In this document: one piece after another, positions 7,857-15,829 of the stretch
Position numbering within the stretch: the stretch's first letter is position 1
How the letters are laid out: the number at the start of each line of letters is the position of its first letter
Assembly (NCBI GenBank): GCA_011170375.1
Contig: DUEV01000005.1
Span: forward strand, 168,231-232,230
DNA from: Dehalococcoidia bacterium
GTDB taxonomy: Bacteria > Chloroflexota > Dehalococcoidia > Dehalococcoidales > Fen-1064
DNA: 64,000 nt
Reading direction: 5' to 3'
Translations under genes and position numbers: made by a program
The notes under the pieces: generated by a model
The model's input: the letters and a program-made list of their open reading frames with translations, nothing else
Told to the model about the DNA's origin: nothing
The model's database searches: none

Positions 7857-7902
7857 TTCTCCCAGTGGGTGGGGGTACTCTAGTTTTGGATTTTGTCTTA
7901 TA

Positions 7903-8805
7903 CTATCCCGGCTCGTTACCGGCACAGGGGGTGAAAAGATGCATACCGTACTCTTCAACGCCGTAGTCACCGATTAGCTCCTGTATTTCCTCTGATGTGA
8001 GGAAATCTATCAGGTTATTGGCCATATCTATATTGGTGCTTGACACACTTTCTGGACTTATGGCAATCACCGAGTAAACATTTAACAGGATGCCGCCCTC
8101 GTCTACAATCGGTACCAGCTCCAGATCACTCTTGAAGGCTAGGTAGGTTCCCATGTCAGTGAGGGTGTAGGCTTCTAGCTCGTGGGCCATCGTCAGGGTT
8201 GGCCCCATGCCAATTCCGGCCTCGACGTACCACGTACCAGCGTTCCTTACGTCCTCGTAGTCATAGCCGGCGGCTGCCCAGATGGCCTTCTCCTTACTGT
8301 GTGTCCCGGAATCATCGCCCCGGGAGACAAAGCTGGCACTGCCGTCCTCCATCAGCTTCTGGAAGGCTGCCTCAGGAGTGAGGCCTTTGATTCCAGCCGG
8401 GTCATCCTCCGGACCGACGATGAGGAAGTAGTTATAGGCAAAGGGTACCCGTTCCACGCCATAGCCATCGGCGACAAACTGCAGCTCGCGTGACTTGGAG
8501 TGGACGGTAATGACGTCTACATCTCCCCGCTGCCCCCATTCCAGTGCTTTACCGGTACCGGCATACAGCACGTCCAGCTCAACATTGTACTCTTCCTCAA
8601 ACATGGGCTCCAGATATCCCCATAGACCGGTGTCGTATAGGCTGGTAGTGGTGGCCACCTGCAGTCTTTCCTGTGCTTTCAGGGGGGCTCCCGTTGCTTC
8701 CTCTGCTCCCTCGCAGGCTGTGAGTGCTCCCAGGGAGCCCACGACCAGCAGTAAAACGGCTAGGGTGCTGATAGTTATCTTCATTCGGCTGATATTAGTA
8801 TGCAC
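7903..8805 (-). CDS. tupA: Tungstate ABC transporter substrate-binding lipoprotein
   Basis: The 300-aa product is an exported binding protein. A hydrophobic signal segment ends in the lipobox LTAC near residue 31, so it is probably lipid-anchored on the outer face of the membrane. The mature part begins with LQVATTTSLYDTGLWGYL and contains SRGDDSGTHSKEKAIWAAAG, both characteristic of TupA; the TTTS and SRGDDSGTH loops bind the oxyanion. The GTG at 8805 has AAAGGA eight bases upstream; an internal ATG at 8784 is an alternative. It is the first gene of tupABC and is preceded by a long structured leader with its own promoter. Confidence 0.95.
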   Translation of the reverse strand: MHTNISRMKITISTLAVLLLVVGSLGALTACEGAEEATGAPLKAQERLQVATTTSLYDTGLWGYLEPMFEEEYNVELDVLYAGTGKALEWGQRGDVDVITVHSKSRELQFVADGYGVERVPFAYNYFLIVGPEDDPAGIKGLTPEAAFQKLMEDGSASFVSRGDDSGTHSKEKAIWAAAGYDYEDVRNAGTWYVEAGIGMGPTLTMAHELEAYTLTDMGTYLAFKSDLELVPIVDEGGILLNVYSVIAISPESVSSTNIDMANNLIDFLTSEEIQELIGDYGVEEYGMHLFTPCAGNEPG

Positions 8806-8874
8806 GACGAAATATCCTTTCTAAGTTTGGTAGTTTCGGTGTAAATTACCGCCTCCGTGCCTCTAGTAGTCATA

Positions 8875-8967
8875 TCAGGTGGGGTGACTCAGGCTGCAAT
8901 AGAGACGGCGATAGGCTGGAGAAAGATGATGGTGAATGTGGGAGTGCGCACGCACCTCTAGATTCAT
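8875..8967 (-). CDS. Putative 30-aa His-rich leader peptide upstream of tupA
   Basis: A 30-codon ORF lies in the tup leader, starting at the ATG at 8967 with AAGGAG eight bases upstream, the best ribosome site in the leader. It encodes MNLEVRAHSHIHHHLS followed by PAYRRLYC and SLSHPT, with five histidines in seven residues early in the peptide. The track shows it only as the tail of a longer 61-aa frame. Its position between an aptamer-like region and tupA suggests a regulatory leader peptide or a small metal-binding protein. I do not recognise the family. Chance cannot be excluded for an ORF this short, but the SD and the composition argue for translation. Confidence 0.5.
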   Translation of the reverse strand: MNLEVRAHSHIHHHLSPAYRRLYCSLSHPT

Positions 8968-8975
8968 AGCAGCTC

Positions 8976-9072
8976 TCCTTTCCAAACACGGGAGGTGGGA
9001 GGGTTTCCCCTCACGCCCTATCGTTTGCCTCTCATAGGCGGGTGCCCTTAGAGACGGCAACTCGGAGATCCG
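8976..9072 (-). ncRNA. Candidate Moco/Tuco-type riboswitch upstream of tupABC
   Basis: The 5' part of the tup leader folds extensively. CGCC-TAT pairs with ATA-G-GGCG (one bulge) around 9005-9042. The next hairpin, GTGAGGG with CCCTCCCAC around a GAAA tetraloop (about 8998-9017), would provide a GNRA tertiary contact. Upstream lies CTCCGAG and downstream CCTCCCGTG and GGAAAGG. These blocks and the position before a tungstate/molybdate importer recall the molybdenum-cofactor riboswitch class. The distal GGAAAGG overlaps the ribosome site of the 30-aa ORF, which would permit control of translation. The class assignment is from memory of motif style, not from a covariance search. Confidence 0.5.
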
Positions 9073-9098
9073 TATTGAATTATTAATAGACCATGTTC

Positions 9099-9128
9099 AG
9101 TATAGCCTGATGATAGCAGCGATGTCAA
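9099..9128 (-). promoter_or_regulatory. Promoter of the tup leader and tupABC
   Basis: On the minus strand TTGACA, an 18-nt spacer and TATACT form a near-consensus sigma-70 promoter overlapping the last codons of rmuC. Predicted start is near 9092, giving a tupA 5' leader of about 285 nt that contains the aptamer-like region and the 30-aa ORF. Confidence 0.7.
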
Positions 9129-10078
9129 TCGGCATCGTCAGCCGTTTCTTTACCCTCCGATAACTGTTCGACCGGGGTCTCTGCCGCAATCCTCAGTTTG
9201 TCTTCGAACCTGGCGAGCTTTCTACCGGCGTCGTCATACTTGGTGGCGGCATGACGGATGTGACCTCCCAGGGTGTCGTAGTCTTCCTGGAATCCCTCGA
9301 ACTCACCCTGTAGCCTAGACAGGTGCCGCAGTATCTCACTGGCGGTGTGCTCGATGTGCAGTCCTTTCAGACCCAGGATGATGACCTGAAGGTAGGCGTA
9401 GAAGCTGTTGGGGGAGACCGGGATTACCCTTTTCTGGAGGGCGTAGGAGTATACCTCGCTGCCTTCGGCACCGTCTCGTAGTATTGTCTCGTAGTAGACG
9501 TTTTCGGCGGGGATATACATCAGGGCGAAGTCGAAGGTGCCCTCGTCAGGCAGGATGTATTTGGTGACGTTGTCAATGTGCTTTTTCACAGTACGAGTGA
9601 ACTGCCGCCGCCGCGACTCCCGCTCTCGGTCGGACTCAGCCGCCAGCACCCGCTGGAAGTCTTCCAGCGGGAACTTGGAGTCGATGGGCACCAGGTTATC
9701 GCCAATCTGGGTAACGGCATCGACTGCCTCGCCGCTCTGGAAGCGGTGCTGAAGCCTGTAGTTCTGGTGGGGCAGGATATCATCGAGCAATCTTTCCAGC
9801 ATAAGCTCCCCGAGACCGCCGCGGAACTTGGGGGCGCGCAATACCTCCTGAAGGCTGGCGATGTCTCGACTGACCGCCTCAATCTGTCTGGTGCCTTCTT
9901 CCAGCTTGCCCAGGCTCCTGTTGACCTCCCCGAAGACCCCCAGACTCCCCTCGAGCCTCTCCCCGACGGCCTTCGAAAGAGTGTCACTCTGGTCACGCTA
10001 CCTTTTCTCCTGCCAGAGCTGGTTCCAGATTAAAAAGAGGATTACTATCGCCAGTAGAATGATGATAAATATCTCCAT
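9125..10078 (-). pseudogene. rmuC: RmuC-family protein gene interrupted by one in-frame TAG
   Basis: The track shows only 238 aa (FRGGLGELMLERLLDDILP, VPIDSKFPLEDFQRVLAAE, and so on), the RmuC nuclease-like core. In the same frame upstream lies a coiled-coil region (RDQSDTLSKAVGERLEGSLG to DIASLQEVLRAPK), then a TAG at 9998-10000, then MEIFIIILLAIVILFLIWNQ plus LWQEKR from an ATG at 10078. A short N-terminal membrane anchor followed by a coiled coil and the core is the normal RmuC arrangement. Without the stop the protein would be 316 aa. RmuC restrains recombination at inverted repeats in E. coli; the mechanism is unclear. As written the gene is broken, or needs UAG readthrough, or restarts at a TTG (9841) just after AGGAGG. 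Confidence 0.85.
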
Positions 10079-10531
10079 GGTGGCCTTCAGAAAGGCTTAA
10101 TAGTGCAAGTTTATTGACAACTATTATACACCCCTGGGCAAGCAGTACAAGGTGGACATGGCTGTTCCTCTCCGGCCTCAGATACCAAGGGGGACACCCC
10201 CTTGTACCCCCGTTCCAAAGGGGTTCCACCCCTCTGGACACCCCAAAACGGTGTGGGGTCAGTTCTTTGGCAGGGGTCGTTCGCACCTTGAAAGGTACCT
10301 GCTGATAACTCCGAGGCTGGAGGATAGTCCCTGGAAAAAGGGGGAGTTTAAGAGTGGCTTCGCCCCTCTTTCTTATGAAGGAGAGGGGTTCACCCTGAAG
10401 GGTTCTCCCTGAAGGGGATACAGGCCCGCCTGCCATAGTCCCAGAGGGATGGCCTGCTTGCGCTAAAGCTTCAGCGAAGGCAAGCGGGCAGGGGGTGAGG
10501 ATGGGACAAAGATTCCCCTGCAAGGGAGCTA
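10079..10531. repeat. Gene-free palindromic repeat cluster (dispersed repeat, copy 3)
   Basis: This 450-nt stretch between rmuC and the cupin gene has no convincing ORF; the track ORF at 9993-10523 is a shadow. It contains a perfect 8-bp hairpin CAAGGGGG-ACA-CCCCCTTG (10186-10204) that shares CCAAGGGGGACACCCC with 1221-1236. It continues with GTTCCAAAGGGGTTCC, GAAGGAGAGGGG, CACCCTGAAGGG and paired CTTGCG/AAGCGGGCAGGGGG blocks. The composition resembles the repeats near 1300 and 31750. It looks like several nested copies of a small non-autonomous palindromic element. Confidence 0.65.
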
Positions 10532-10560
10532 TTGAGGTGGTAATCCGCCTGCGGTATAAT
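10532..10560 (+). promoter_or_regulatory. Promoter for the cupin-GNAT operon
   Basis: TTGAGG, a 17-nt spacer and a perfect TATAAT end 71 nt before the ATG at 10632. Predicted start is near 10567. Confidence 0.6.
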
Positions 10561-10631
10561 TACCTATCTCACCGCAAATGCCCGATACCAAAGCAATTAT
10601 AGGAGTTTGAAACATTACGACAACGGAGGAG

Positions 10632-11081
10632 ATGAAAGTGGCTGAATTGAAGTATCAGAAATACATCCTGACCGATTTAATACTCCCGGAGGAGACTCAG
10701 AAGCGTCTTCCAGAGTATAGCAAAAGGGCGACACGCGTTTTGTGGTTAGAAGACTTTATTATCAAGGGAGCTCCCGGCATAATATGCTCCTGGTACTGGA
10801 AAGCTTCTGGGATGGAAGGTACGCCGGCTCATACACATGATTTTGATGAGGTCGTCGGCTTTATCGGTAGTGACCCGCAGAACCCTAGGGATTTATGCGG
10901 TGAGGTAGAGTTCTGGCTGGAAGACGAGAAATACATCCTGACAAATAGCTGCTTTATCTTTGCCCCCAAGGGGCTGAGACACTGCCCATTGCGAGTTCTG
11001 AGAGTTGATAGACCAATATTATTCCTCGCTTTGAGTATGAGTAATAAATACTATAAAATTTTCGATGCCCCGCAGGGGTGA
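10632..11081 (+). CDS. Cupin-fold protein
   Basis: The 149-aa product looks like a small single-domain cupin. The metal-binding histidines are suggested by TPAHTHDFDEVVGFIGSDP near residue 64, with the family-like GEVEFWLEDEKYIL following, and FAPKGLRHCPLRVLRVDRP near residue 115 as the second cupin motif. Small cupins include isomerases, dioxygenases and sensors; no specific reaction can be assigned. GGAGG lies only two bases before the ATG at 10632, so the in-frame GTG at 10638 (spacing 8) may be the true start. The stop is one base from the ATG of the next GNAT gene, so the two are probably co-transcribed. Confidence 0.78.
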   Translation: MKVAELKYQKYILTDLILPEETQKRLPEYSKRATRVLWLEDFIIKGAPGIICSWYWKASGMEGTPAHTHDFDEVVGFIGSDPQNPRDLCGEVEFWLEDEKYILTNSCFIFAPKGLRHCPLRVLRVDRPILFLALSMSNKYYKIFDAPQG

Positions 11082-11082
11082 T

Positions 11083-11562
11083 ATGGCGAAAATAGAATAT
11101 TCGCACACAGATGAACAGGGTCTGGACTTGGTAGCCGGCTTATGGCAGAAGCAGCTTGAGTACCATAAGGCGCTCTCTCAGCACTTTTCCGGGCGTTTGG
11201 GCAGCATGACCTTTGACCTGAGAAAGAAGGGATTGCTTGAGAAGTCTAGGGAAGGCGCTATACGTATAGACCTCGCCAGAGATACGGACACTGGGGAGCT
11301 TGTGGGGTACTGTATCAGTACCATCAACGGAGATAGGCAGGGTGAGATAGAATCTATATACATTGAGCCTGACTACCGTGGGTTAGATATCGGTGATAAC
11401 CTGATGAAGAAGGCTCTGCACTGGATGGACGAATACCCGGCGACCAGAAAGGTGCTGGCAGTTGGCGCCGGTAACGAAGAAGTGTTTGCATTTTACAGCC
11501 GGTACAACTTCTATCCCAGGACTACTATTCTTGAGCAAATCGATGGTGGGGAGAGGGACTAG
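11083..11562 (+). CDS. GNAT-family N-acetyltransferase
   Basis: The 159-aa product has the GNAT fold: KIEYSHTDEQGLDLVAGLW at the N-terminus, a central EIESIYIEPDYRGLDIGDNL that carries the acetyl-CoA pyrophosphate loop (RGLDIG in place of the usual R/QxxGxG/A), and a C-terminal NEEVFAFYSRYNFYPRTTIL. It probably acetylates a small molecule or a protein amine, substrate unknown. The track starts at 11065 inside the cupin gene; the ATG at 11083, one base after the cupin stop and behind GGGGTG, is a better start. It is one of five GNAT genes in this window. Confidence 0.85.
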   Translation: MAKIEYSHTDEQGLDLVAGLWQKQLEYHKALSQHFSGRLGSMTFDLRKKGLLEKSREGAIRIDLARDTDTGELVGYCISTINGDRQGEIESIYIEPDYRGLDIGDNLMKKALHWMDEYPATRKVLAVGAGNEEVFAFYSRYNFYPRTTILEQIDGGERD

Positions 11563-11636
11563 ACCCAATATGTACAGGTGTGACTTCTTAGCTCTTTTCC
11601 TCTTTTCTTGAATCATGAACATTCGGGGTGAATATC

Positions 11637-12662
11637 ATGGCAAAAGAAGAGAAATCCACTAATAGTGTACTCGACTGGCTGCTGGAACCTGATGATATCG
11701 GCGTGAGGTATCTTGCCCTGCGCGACCTCGTTGAAGCTGACACTGGTGAGCTTGCTATCGCTAAAAAACAGGCTCATACCAGCGGCCCGATTGCTGAAGT
11801 CCTCTCTAAAATGGATAAAGAGGGGTTCTGGGTAAAGCCGGGGGCTGGATATTCCCCTATGTATACCAGCACCGTGTGGGCCGTGGTTTTACTGGCGCAA
11901 CTTGGCGCTGCTATAGATATGGATAGGCGTATCGCTGCAGCCTGCGACTATATCCTCGACCATAGCCTGACAAAATATGGCCAGTTCACCGCGAACGGAG
12001 CGCCTTCAGGGACTCTGGATTGTTTGCAGGGCAACCTTTGCTATTCTCTTCTTGACCTTGGTTGCACTGATTCGCGGCTGGATAGAGCTTACGAATATAT
12101 GGCACGGAGCGTAACCGGAGAAGGCATTGCCCCTGTGACGGATAAGAAAGCGAAAATCCGCTATTATGCGGCTAAATGCGGGCCGGTCTTTGCCTGCAAT
12201 GGGACCTCTGGAGAATCCTGCGCCTGGGGAGCAGTGAAGGTAATGCTCGCCTTCGGTAAGCTACCCGTGGAGAAAAGGACACCCCTGATGAATAATGCAA
12301 TAAAAACGGGGGTGGACTTTCTTTTCAGCAAGGACCCCGCCCAGGCTGATTATCCCCTCGGTAAAAGCCCGAAGCCTACCGGCAAGCCAAGTGCCAACTG
12401 GTGGAAATTCGGCTTCCCCAATTTCATGGTTTCTGACATCCTGCAAAACGCCGAAGTGCTGGCACGTCTCGGTTATGGCAAGGACCCGCGGCTGGCAAAT
12501 GCCATGAAAATAATCAATGATAAACAGGATAGTGATAGCCGCTGGCCGATGGAATACAGCTATACCGGCAAAACATGGGGAGATTTCGGTCCCAAAAAGC
12601 AGCCGAATAAATGGGTAACTCTACGCGCCCTCCGTGTTTTAAGTATGGTCGAACAGTACTAG
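11637..12662 (+). CDS. Prenyltransferase/squalene-cyclase-repeat-like (alpha/alpha toroid) protein
   Basis: The 341-aa protein is built of repeated helical units, for example VLDWLLEPDDIGVRYLALRD, YTSTVWAVVLLAQLGAA, QGNLCYSLLDLGC and WVTLRALRVLSMV. This looks like the terpenoid-cyclase/prenyltransferase alpha-toroid. The catalytic DxDD of cyclases is not visible, so enzyme activity in terpene chemistry is not supported. Similar proteins in anaerobes are annotated only by the repeat. An ATG at 11637 with GGGGTG six bases upstream is preferred over the track GTG at 11628. The gene stands alone, convergent to nuoN. Function unknown. Confidence 0.65.
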   Translation: MAKEEKSTNSVLDWLLEPDDIGVRYLALRDLVEADTGELAIAKKQAHTSGPIAEVLSKMDKEGFWVKPGAGYSPMYTSTVWAVVLLAQLGAAIDMDRRIAAACDYILDHSLTKYGQFTANGAPSGTLDCLQGNLCYSLLDLGCTDSRLDRAYEYMARSVTGEGIAPVTDKKAKIRYYAAKCGPVFACNGTSGESCAWGAVKVMLAFGKLPVEKRTPLMNNAIKTGVDFLFSKDPAQADYPLGKSPKPTGKPSANWWKFGFPNFMVSDILQNAEVLARLGYGKDPRLANAMKIINDKQDSDSRWPMEYSYTGKTWGDFGPKKQPNKWVTLRALRVLSMVEQY

Positions 12663-12664
12663 GG

Positions 12665-12693
12665 AGGCATCTTATAATTCATCTGCCTTTTTT
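12665..12693 (+). terminator. Possible intrinsic terminator after the alpha-toroid gene
   Basis: AGGCA and TGCCT can pair across a 14-nt loop directly before TTTTTT, just after the stop at 12662. The stem is only 5 bp, so this is a weak prediction. Confidence 0.35.
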
Positions 12694-12790
12694 AATATTG
12701 CCTGCGTAAACAATCCCGTATGACGGACATCTGCATTTGGAGATGTGAATATACACAGGTTTATGCAGGTTTCACGTAGGAAGTCTGTAG

Positions 12791-14251
12791 CTAGGAACCG
12801 AACATTTTGGCGGCGGACTCGGCTGCCTTTATGATGGGGTCGGCAAAGATAAACAGCGCCAATACACCGAGAGAGGTGAGTGTCAGGGCCACGCGCAGCG
12901 CTCCGGAAGAGGGCACTTTCTCTGCAGATGCCGGTTCACCGAGCCACATCACCTTAACGACGCGCAAATAGTAGAAGGCGGATATTACGCTATTGAGCAC
13001 GGCGATGATGACCAGCCAGAGCAGCTCGTTCTGTACTGCTCCGCTAAAGATGTAGAACTTAGCCATGAACCCCGCTGCCGGAGGCATACCTATCAGCGAT
13101 ACCAGACAGACGGTCAGTGCCAGGGCCAGCAGTGGTGACCGCTTGAACATACCAGAGAAGTCCTGGATGAGGTCGCTGTCAATCTTGTTGGTGATGGCGA
13201 TGATGGCGATAAAGGCCCCCAGGTTGGCCACCGCATAGCTCAGCAGGAAGAAGAGAATGGTGCTCTGACCGATGGTCTCACCGACTGACGCTACACCCAT
13301 AGCTGCCAGCCCCACCATCAGATAGCCTGCCTGGGCGATGCTCGAGTAACCGAACATGCGCTTGATGTTGGTCTGTGGCAGCGCCGAGACATTCCCCACC
13401 GTCATACCGATGGCCGCCAGTACCGCAAAGACGATACCCCAGTCCAGACTGAGCCAGTTGGGGAGGCCGAAGGCAGTACTGAAAATCCGGAGAATGACAG
13501 CGAACCCGGCTGCCTTGCTGCCTACCGACAGATAGGCGGTTATTGGGGTCGGGGCACCTTCGTAGACATCGGGTACCCACATCTGGAACGGGACGGCGGC
13601 AATCTTGAAGCCGAAACCGGCTATCAGTAGGACGATACCGAGAATGAGGGCCGGATTATCAATGACACCCTGCACCCCCAGGGTCTGGACCTGCTGAGCT
13701 ATTTCACCCAGTTGAGTTGTGCCGGTGGTGCCGAAGACGAGCGCCATCCCGTAGAGGAGCACCGCTGAGGCAGTGGCACCCAGCAGCAGGTACTTCATCG
13801 AAGATTCACTTGATTTGGGGTCTTTGAGGAAACCGGCCAGGACGTAGAGGGAGATGCTTGCCAGTTCCAGGGAGACATAGATGGTGATAAGCTCAGTGGC
13901 GGTTGCCATCAACATCATTCCCAGCGCCGACAGCACCAGCAAGGCATGATACTCGCCCCGGAAGCGTGTGAATTTCGATACATAATCGACCGAGGAGAGG
14001 ATAACCAGGGCGGCAATCCCGAGGAAGAGCAGCTTGAAGAAGAGAGCGAAGTTGTCCACCGCCAGTGTGTTGTTGAAGATGGTTCGCGAAGGGTCTCCAT
14101 ACATGGCGATGGTAAATCCGGCGGACACCGCCAGACCGATTACACTGACAATCGCCAGCAGCCCCTTCCGCTGGGCGAACAGATCCAGCAGGATTACGGC
14201 CACAGCCGTCGCTGCTAAGCTAATTTCCGGTGCTAACAAATCAAGATTCAA
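12791..14251 (-). CDS. nuoN: NADH-quinone oxidoreductase subunit N
   Basis: The 486-aa protein is one of the three antiporter-like proton-pumping subunits of complex I, with about 14 hydrophobic segments. It begins MNLDLLAPEISLAATAVAVI, contains LELASISLYVLAGFLKDPKS with the conserved glutamate and the block SSMKYLLLGATASAVLLYG, and ends near AESAAKMFGS. It is the last gene of the leftward nuo operon, 14 nt after nuoM. Length and position are normal. It sits in the membrane arm and couples quinone reduction to proton translocation together with NuoM and NuoL. Confidence 0.96.
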   Translation of the reverse strand: MNLDLLAPEISLAATAVAVILLDLFAQRKGLLAIVSVIGLAVSAGFTIAMYGDPSRTIFNNTLAVDNFALFFKLLFLGIAALVILSSVDYVSKFTRFRGEYHALLVLSALGMMLMATATELITIYVSLELASISLYVLAGFLKDPKSSESSMKYLLLGATASAVLLYGMALVFGTTGTTQLGEIAQQVQTLGVQGVIDNPALILGIVLLIAGFGFKIAAVPFQMWVPDVYEGAPTPITAYLSVGSKAAGFAVILRIFSTAFGLPNWLSLDWGIVFAVLAAIGMTVGNVSALPQTNIKRMFGYSSIAQAGYLMVGLAAMGVASVGETIGQSTILFFLLSYAVANLGAFIAIIAITNKIDSDLIQDFSGMFKRSPLLALALTVCLVSLIGMPPAAGFMAKFYIFSGAVQNELLWLVIIAVLNSVISAFYYLRVVKVMWLGEPASAEKVPSSGALRVALTLTSLGVLALFIFADPIIKAAESAAKMFGS

Positions 14252-14265
14252 ATCCTACTCCTATG

Positions 14266-15756
14266 CTAGCCACCTATCAAACTCGCTATCGGCGAAACGC
14301 CGAGCTGAATAACATCAGTCAGGATAAACGGACAAATGCCCACCAGCAGAATCAGGACGACAAAGGCGAACATATATACTTTCTCCAGTTTGTCCGCATC
14401 TTTGACTCCGTTATACTGCTCCAGCACTGGGCCGTAGAATGTCCGCTGGAGCATCCACAGGATATAGCCGGCGGCCAGGACCACACCAACTGCCGCCAGC
14501 AGGGTATAGGCCTCGACACCTTCGACGATGGTGCTGGAAAAGGCGCCGGTGAATGTGATGAACTCGGCGGCAAAGCCACTGGTCAATGGCAGCCCCAGTG
14601 AGCCCAGTCCGGCAATCGAGAAGACAATGGCAATAACCGGCATCTGCCGGGCCAGGCCTCCTAGCTTTCTCAGGTCGCGTTCTTCGACGTTGTGCATCGT
14701 CAGACCGGCCATGGCAAATAACAATCCTGTAAGTAAGCCATGGCTGACCATTTGCAGACCGGCACCGGTAAGGCTTACCTCTCCCAGTGCAAAAACACCC
14801 AGCAGCACGAAACCCATGTGACTAACACTGCTGTAGGCAATCATCCGTTTCAGGTCGGTCTGGCGCAGTGTGACAGCGGCTCCATAGAGTACGCTGATCA
14901 CGGCCAGGGCCAGTAACAGCGGCGCAAAATCTTGGGCAACGTTCGGTAGAATACTTACGCAGATGCGAATCATCCCGTAGCCACCCATCTTGATGAGCGC
15001 CCCGGCCAGCATGACGCTACCGGCGGTCGGGGCATCGGTATGGGCATCCGGCAGCCAGGTGTGCAGCGGGAAGACCGGCAGCTTAACGGCGAAGCCGATA
15101 ATGAGCAGCCAGAATATGACCGCTGCCGGCATGATGGATTGCACAATGACGCCACTACGATTTGCGATATCCACCATACTGAGACTATGTGGTTCGGTGG
15201 TGAAGTAGAGGCTGAGGATACCGGCCAGCATGAAGGCGCTACCGAACAACGTGTAGAGAACGTACTTGATTGATGAGTACTCGCGGCGTCCTGTCCCCCA
15301 TATCGAGATGAGGAAGTACATCGGGATGACCTCTATCTCCCAGAAGATGAAGAAGAGCAGCAGGTCGAGTGAGCAGAAGACACCGAGGATACTCGCTTCC
15401 AGCAGGAGCAGCCAGGCGAAGTACTCGCGGACTCTCTCATGAATCTTCCATGAGATGAGGACTACTATGAAGCCGAGAAAGGCGGTCAGCAGCACCAGCG
15501 GCAGGCTTAAGCCATCGACCCCCAGGTGGAAGTTTGCGTTTATTGCCTGAATCCAGGACGCCTTCAGTTCGTACTGGATGCCACCTATTGACTGGTCAAA
15601 ACCGGCGAAAACAATGACCGCCAGTATCAAAGAGACCAGGGTAAAGAGAGCAGCGATATACCTGATAAGCCTCTCGGAGAGACCAGGTATAAACGCAATC
15701 AGTATTGTTCCTGCCACCGGCAGCAGGATTATGGCTAGTAGCCAACCAGAATCCAA
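14266..15756 (-). CDS. nuoM: NADH-quinone oxidoreductase subunit M
   Basis: The 496-aa antiporter-like subunit carries the conserved FWEIEVIPMYFLISIWG (glutamate of helix TM5) near residue 138. KLPVFPLHTWLPDAHTDAPT with GSVMLAGALIKMGGYGMIRI near residue 225 holds the lysine-bearing broken helix. LKRMIAYSSVSHMGFVLLG is also typical. It pumps protons in the membrane arm of complex I. It lies between nuoL and nuoN in the usual order, with a 73-nt gap after nuoL, the largest gap among the membrane-arm genes. Nothing unusual is seen in length or key residues. Confidence 0.97.
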   Translation of the reverse strand: MDSGWLLAIILLPVAGTILIAFIPGLSERLIRYIAALFTLVSLILAVIVFAGFDQSIGGIQYELKASWIQAINANFHLGVDGLSLPLVLLTAFLGFIVVLISWKIHERVREYFAWLLLLEASILGVFCSLDLLLFFIFWEIEVIPMYFLISIWGTGRREYSSIKYVLYTLFGSAFMLAGILSLYFTTEPHSLSMVDIANRSGVIVQSIMPAAVIFWLLIIGFAVKLPVFPLHTWLPDAHTDAPTAGSVMLAGALIKMGGYGMIRICVSILPNVAQDFAPLLLALAVISVLYGAAVTLRQTDLKRMIAYSSVSHMGFVLLGVFALGEVSLTGAGLQMVSHGLLTGLLFAMAGLTMHNVEERDLRKLGGLARQMPVIAIVFSIAGLGSLGLPLTSGFAAEFITFTGAFSSTIVEGVEAYTLLAAVGVVLAAGYILWMLQRTFYGPVLEQYNGVKDADKLEKVYMFAFVVLILLVGICPFILTDVIQLGVSPIASLIGG

Positions 15757-15829
15757 GTCTCTTAACTCCTATCCGGCTCTTATTATTTTTCAATCAAACG
15801 GGGGCAGGGCCCCGTATATCCCTTAATTA

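Noticed and set aside
8985-9085. SAM or c-di-GMP riboswitch
   Set aside because: The GAAA hairpin and CAAAC segments recall these at first sight, but the paired blocks and conserved nucleotides of those classes are not present, and the gene context is tungstate import.
9993-10523. 176-aa ORF on the minus strand
   Set aside because: It crosses the palindromic repeat cluster and the start of rmuC in another frame, has low-complexity proline- and glycine-rich composition, and resembles no protein family.
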